From an uncultured Oscillospiraceae bacterium (GTDB lineage Bacteria; Bacillota; Clostridia; Oscillospirales; Ruminococcaceae): a stretch of 8,629 bases of DNA. Within the stretch, counting starts at the first letter, position 1, and each line of letters begins with the position of its first letter. A program made the position numbers and the translations under genes. The notes beneath the pieces were generated by a model, which searched no databases, was not told the origin of the DNA, and worked only from the letters and a program-made list of their open reading frames with translations. Where the stretch lies: assembly GCA_950097605.1 (NCBI GenBank), contig CATNEU010000046.1, forward strand, positions 1 to 8,629. Direction: 5' to 3'. Shown here piece after piece: positions 6,591-8,629 of the stretch.

Positions 6591-6922
6591 TGGTGCTGTT
6601 TGGTCTTTTGGGCATTGCGGCAGGCATCGCGCTCGGCATGCTGTTTCCGGGATACATACCCAAGGAGCTTTCGATTTATGTGGCGGTTGCGGTGCTGGCC
6701 GGAATCGACTCGCTGCTCGGCGGTCTCAAGGCCTATGTCAAGGGCACCTTCAAGCTGCGCATCTTTGTTGCGGGCTTCCTGTCGAACATTATTTTGGCGA
6801 TTCTTGTCACATACATTGGAAAACTTTTGGGCGTTGATGTGTATCTGATCGTTTTAATCGTCTTTGGCACCAGAATGTTTAAAAATATCGCGGAATTACG
6901 CAGAAGATTATTGAAATTCTGA
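6587..6922 (+). CDS. sbp: Small basic protein Sbp (DUF1290)
   Basis: Small integral membrane protein of the DUF1290 family, conserved just upstream of ftsA/ftsZ in Firmicutes and some Actinobacteria; function not established. The product is 111 aa, the usual size. There are four hydrophobic segments, at about residues 2-20, 28-48, 57-80 and 84-96, and a basic C-terminal tail (RMFKNIAELRRRLLKF). The VAVLAGIDSLLGGLKAY stretch (34-50) is the family's most recognisable block. ATG 6587 overlaps the upstream TGA (ATGA), with AAGGAGG at 6571-6577 nine bases before it; the next codon is also ATG (6590) and could serve instead. The gene is translationally coupled to the DUF881 gene. A candidate ftsZ promoter -35 element lies in its last codons. 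Confidence 0.93.
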   Translation: MMVLFGLLGIAAGIALGMLFPGYIPKELSIYVAVAVLAGIDSLLGGLKAYVKGTFKLRIFVAGFLSNIILAILVTYIGKLLGVDVYLIVLIVFGTRMFKNIAELRRRLLKF

Positions 6923-6939
6923 TAGGAATCTGCTAAATT
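6911..6939 (+). promoter_or_regulatory. Candidate extended -10 promoter for ftsZ
   Basis: TTGAAA (6911-6916) matches the -35 consensus at 5/6. After 17 bases comes TAAATT (6934-6939, 4/6 to TATAAT) preceded by TGC, the extended -10 signature. The segment is the most AT-rich of the window, in contrast with its GC-rich surroundings. TATAAG (6939) and TATACT (6953) nearby are alternative -10 boxes but lack a matching -35. This would give ftsZ its own transcript with a leader of about 205 bases. Confidence 0.45.
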
Positions 6940-6996
6940 ATAAGTATATGTTTATACTGTGTGGAATATTCTGAACAAATTGTGGGGAGACACTTT

Positions 6997-7032
6997 GCGG
7001 TTCATGCTGTGGGTTTTGGAAACCCTGACCGC
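6997..7032 (+). other. Two-part hairpin in the ftsZ leader
   Basis: GGGTTT-tgg-AAACCC (7011-7025) forms an inner stem, enclosed by GCGGT(t)CA pairing with TGACCGC (6997-7004 with 7026-7032, one bulged T). The whole would be a bulged hairpin about 120 bases before the ftsZ start. Two ten-base palindromes follow, TTTCCGGAAA (7051-7060) and TTTTGCAAAA (7069-7078). There is no gene in 6923-7150 that I can support. Confidence 0.4.
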
Positions 7033-7150
7033 CTGAAAAGGTCCCTGGAGTTTCCGGAAAACGAGGAGTTTTGCAAAATTCTGGTTTCGCCGGCGGGCGG
7101 ATGGCTGCACAGCATGCCTGTTTATAAAATTTCTATTGGGGGACAGTGCA

Positions 7151-8257
7151 ATGAATTTTATGTTGGATAATGATTTTGAGAAAATAGTTTCCATAAAGGT
7201 CGCCGGTGTCGGCGGCGGCGGCGGCAATGCGGTCAACCGCATGATCAACAGTGGATTGCAAAGTGTGGAGTTTCTCTCGGTGAATACCGATGCGCAGGCG
7301 CTCAACCGCTCTCAGGCCACCCAGAAGATTCAGATTGGGGATAAGCTGACCAAGGGCCGCGGCGCCGGGGGCAGCCCTGACAAGGGCCAGCGCGCCGCCG
7401 AGGAGAGCCGCGAGGAAATCGCGACCGCTCTCAAGGGTGCGCAGATGGTGTTCATCACGGCCGGTATGGGCGGCGGCACCGGTACGGGAGCCGCGCCGAT
7501 CGTTGCCGAAATTGCCAGAGAGCTCGGCATCCTGACGGTTGGTATCGTAACCAAGCCGTTTGGCTTTGAGGGCCGCAAGAGAATGTCGCAGGCAGAAGCG
7601 GGCATCAGCGCGCTCCGGGAGCACGTCGATTCGCTCGTCGTGATCCCGAATGAACGGCTCAAACTGATTTCGGAGCAGAAGATCACCCTTGCAACGGCGT
7701 TTGAGGCGGCGGACGACGTGCTGCGCCAGGGCGTGCAGAGCATCTCGGACCTGATCAACCAGCCGGGACTCGTCAACCTGGACTTTGCGGACGTCACGAC
7801 CGTGATGAAGGACGCGGGCTATGCGCATATGGGCGTGGGCCGCGCGCAGGGCAAGGACAAGGCCGAGCAGGCCGCTGCCGCCGCGATTTCCAGCCCGCTG
7901 CTCGAGACCTCGATCGACGGTGCAAACGGCGTCATCATCAATGTGACCTCCTCCCCGGATATCGGGCTCGACGAGGTGGAGACCGCCTGCTCGATCATCA
8001 GCGACGCCGCGCATCCCGACGCGAATATCATCTGGGGCGCCGCGTTTGACGATTCGCTGCAGGATGAAATGATTCTCACGGTGATTGCGACCGGCTTTGA
8101 TACCGACTTCACCGAAAAGGCCAACGACGTCTCCTCCTATGTTTCCAAACTCGCGGCGAAGCTTTCCAATACGCCGCCGATGATGAAGGTGGACGCCACG
8201 GCTGACAGCGAGGACGACTACCGGGATATTCTGAATATCTTCAATCAGAAGAAATAG
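7151..8257 (+). CDS. ftsZ: FtsZ, tubulin-like division GTPase
   Basis: GTP-dependent polymer that forms the Z ring and positions septal wall synthesis. The product is 368 aa, near the family norm. The nucleotide-binding half has AGVGGGGGNAVNRM (18-31), NTDAQAL (45-51), the tubulin signature GGGTGTGAAP (107-116) and VTKPFGFEG (133-141). The synergy (T7) loop is NLDFAD (209-214), containing the Asp residues needed for GTP hydrolysis across the interface. The C-terminal subdomain ends near TVIATGFD (310-317). A short linker follows, and the tail is DDYRDILNIFNQKK, which keeps Asp-Ile but not the Pro and Phe-Leu of the usual D-I-P-x-F-L peptide. ATG 7151 is preferred over the in-frame TTG at 7136 because GGGGGA (7138-7143) lies seven bases before it. 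ftsA is not adjacent. Confidence 0.98.
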   Translation: MNFMLDNDFEKIVSIKVAGVGGGGGNAVNRMINSGLQSVEFLSVNTDAQALNRSQATQKIQIGDKLTKGRGAGGSPDKGQRAAEESREEIATALKGAQMVFITAGMGGGTGTGAAPIVAEIARELGILTVGIVTKPFGFEGRKRMSQAEAGISALREHVDSLVVIPNERLKLISEQKITLATAFEAADDVLRQGVQSISDLINQPGLVNLDFADVTTVMKDAGYAHMGVGRAQGKDKAEQAAAAAISSPLLETSIDGANGVIINVTSSPDIGLDEVETACSIISDAAHPDANIIWGAAFDDSLQDEMILTVIATGFDTDFTEKANDVSSYVSKLAAKLSNTPPMMKVDATADSEDDYRDILNIFNQKK

Positions 8258-8271
8258 ACATTGATACAGTG

Positions 8272-8315
8272 CAGAAAGGGGAGCGGCGGTGCGCCGCCGC
8301 TCCCCTTTCTGTTTT
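8272..8315 (+). terminator. Intrinsic terminator after ftsZ
   Basis: An 18-base perfect stem, CAGAAAGGGGAGCGGCGG at 8272-8289 with its complement at 8294-8311, has a TGCG tetraloop and is followed by TTTT (8312-8315). It starts 15 bases after the ftsZ stop. The minus strand lacks a T run after the stem, so it acts in the + direction only. It marks the end of the dcw transcript. Confidence 0.9.
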
Positions 8316-8342
8316 GCGTTGCCCGGAAGGAGGAGGCAAAAG

Positions 8343-8629
8343 GTGGATTCCAGAACAGCCCGGCTTGTGCAGGAGATGGTGTGCTATGAAGAGGGCTGCG
8401 CCGCGCGCGTGCACCATGTTCTCAAGGTGTTTGCGCTGGCGCAGACAATCGGCACAGCGGAAAAGCTGGGCCCACACACCCAGTTTGTGCTGGAAACCGC
8501 CGCACTGACGCACGATATCGGTATCCGGCCCAGCCTTGTGCGGTATGGGCAGAGTGCGGGCTGCTATCGGCAGCAGGAGGGACCGCCTGTGGCCAGAGCG
8601 CTCCTGCTGCGGCTGGGCTATGAACACGA
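8343..8629 (+). CDS. HD-domain protein, predicted phosphohydrolase (5' part, runs off window)
   Basis: The first 95 residues are present and the frame stays open at the window end. The GTG at 8343 has a strong ribosome binding site: AAGGAGGAGG at 8327-8336, with the last GGAGG six bases upstream. The sequence shows the opening half of an HD domain: RVHHVLKVFALA (residues 22-33), whose His25 fits the first metal ligand, and ALTHDIGI (54-61) with the His57-Asp58 pair that names the family. HD proteins are metal-dependent phosphohydrolases acting on nucleotides or phosphodiesters; the substrate cannot be told from this fragment. Only 27 bases separate it from the terminator, leaving no room for a normal promoter in between, so it probably depends on read-through or a promoter inside ftsZ. 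A functional link to division is not shown. Confidence 0.82.
   Translation, partial: MDSRTARLVQEMVCYEEGCAARVHHVLKVFALAQTIGTAEKLGPHTQFVLETAALTHDIGIRPSLVRYGQSAGCYRQQEGPPVARALLLRLGYEH

Noticed and set aside
6961..7170. 69-codon frame in the ftsZ leader, starting at GTG
   Set aside because: No Shine-Dalgarno before the start, and it overlaps the ftsZ ribosome binding site and first codons in another frame. A leader with its own hairpins explains the region better.
8225..8239. GATATTC-T-GAATATC inverted repeat near the ftsZ end
   Set aside because: Lies within conserved tail codons, is short with a one-base centre, and the real terminator follows at 8272-8315.
1..8629. CRISPR arrays, insertion sequences, tRNA or rRNA genes, phage or defence genes
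   Set aside because: No regularly spaced repeats, transposase motifs or RNA gene signatures were seen; the window is core housekeeping DNA.

Overview
The window is a stretch of a division and cell wall (dcw) cluster, all genes on the + strand, from a GC-rich member of the Firmicutes. Gene content points there: a DUF881 protein and the small basic protein Sbp (DUF1290) sit between ftsQ/divIB and ftsZ, an arrangement known from Bacillus and Clostridia. High GC, and murA inside the cluster, make a Clostridia lineage such as Oscillospirales/Ruminococcaceae my best guess. That placement is inference from gene content and composition, not a database match.

Layout. 1-557: 3' end of mraY. 558-861: gene-free, GC-rich and full of inverted repeats, where murD is often found. 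862-2130: ftsW/spoVE, starting at TTG behind a clear GGAGG. 2130-2225: possible 31-codon ORF. 2232-3356: murG. 3357-3613: hairpin-rich spacer with a perfect 32-nt palindrome. 3614-4867: murA. 4927-5748: ftsQ/divIB. 5856-6590: DUF881 membrane protein, overlapping sbp (6587-6922) by ATGA. 6923-7150: AT-richer leader with a candidate promoter. 7151-8257: ftsZ, followed by a strong intrinsic terminator (8272-8315). 8343-8629: start of an HD-domain protein that runs off the window.

How the genes work together. MurA commits UDP-GlcNAc to UDP-MurNAc synthesis. MraY attaches phospho-MurNAc-pentapeptide to undecaprenyl phosphate (lipid I), and MurG adds GlcNAc (lipid II). FtsW polymerises lipid II at the septum. 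FtsQ/DivIB organises the divisome, and FtsZ forms the cytoskeletal ring. Sbp and DUF881 are membrane proteins conserved in this position whose roles are poorly defined.

Nothing here looks like a new enzyme system. The parts worth a second look are the intergenic regions, which hold many more perfect hairpins than spacers need, the absence of murD, murC, murB and ftsA from positions they often occupy, and an FtsZ whose extreme C-terminus departs from the usual D-I-P-x-F-L peptide.
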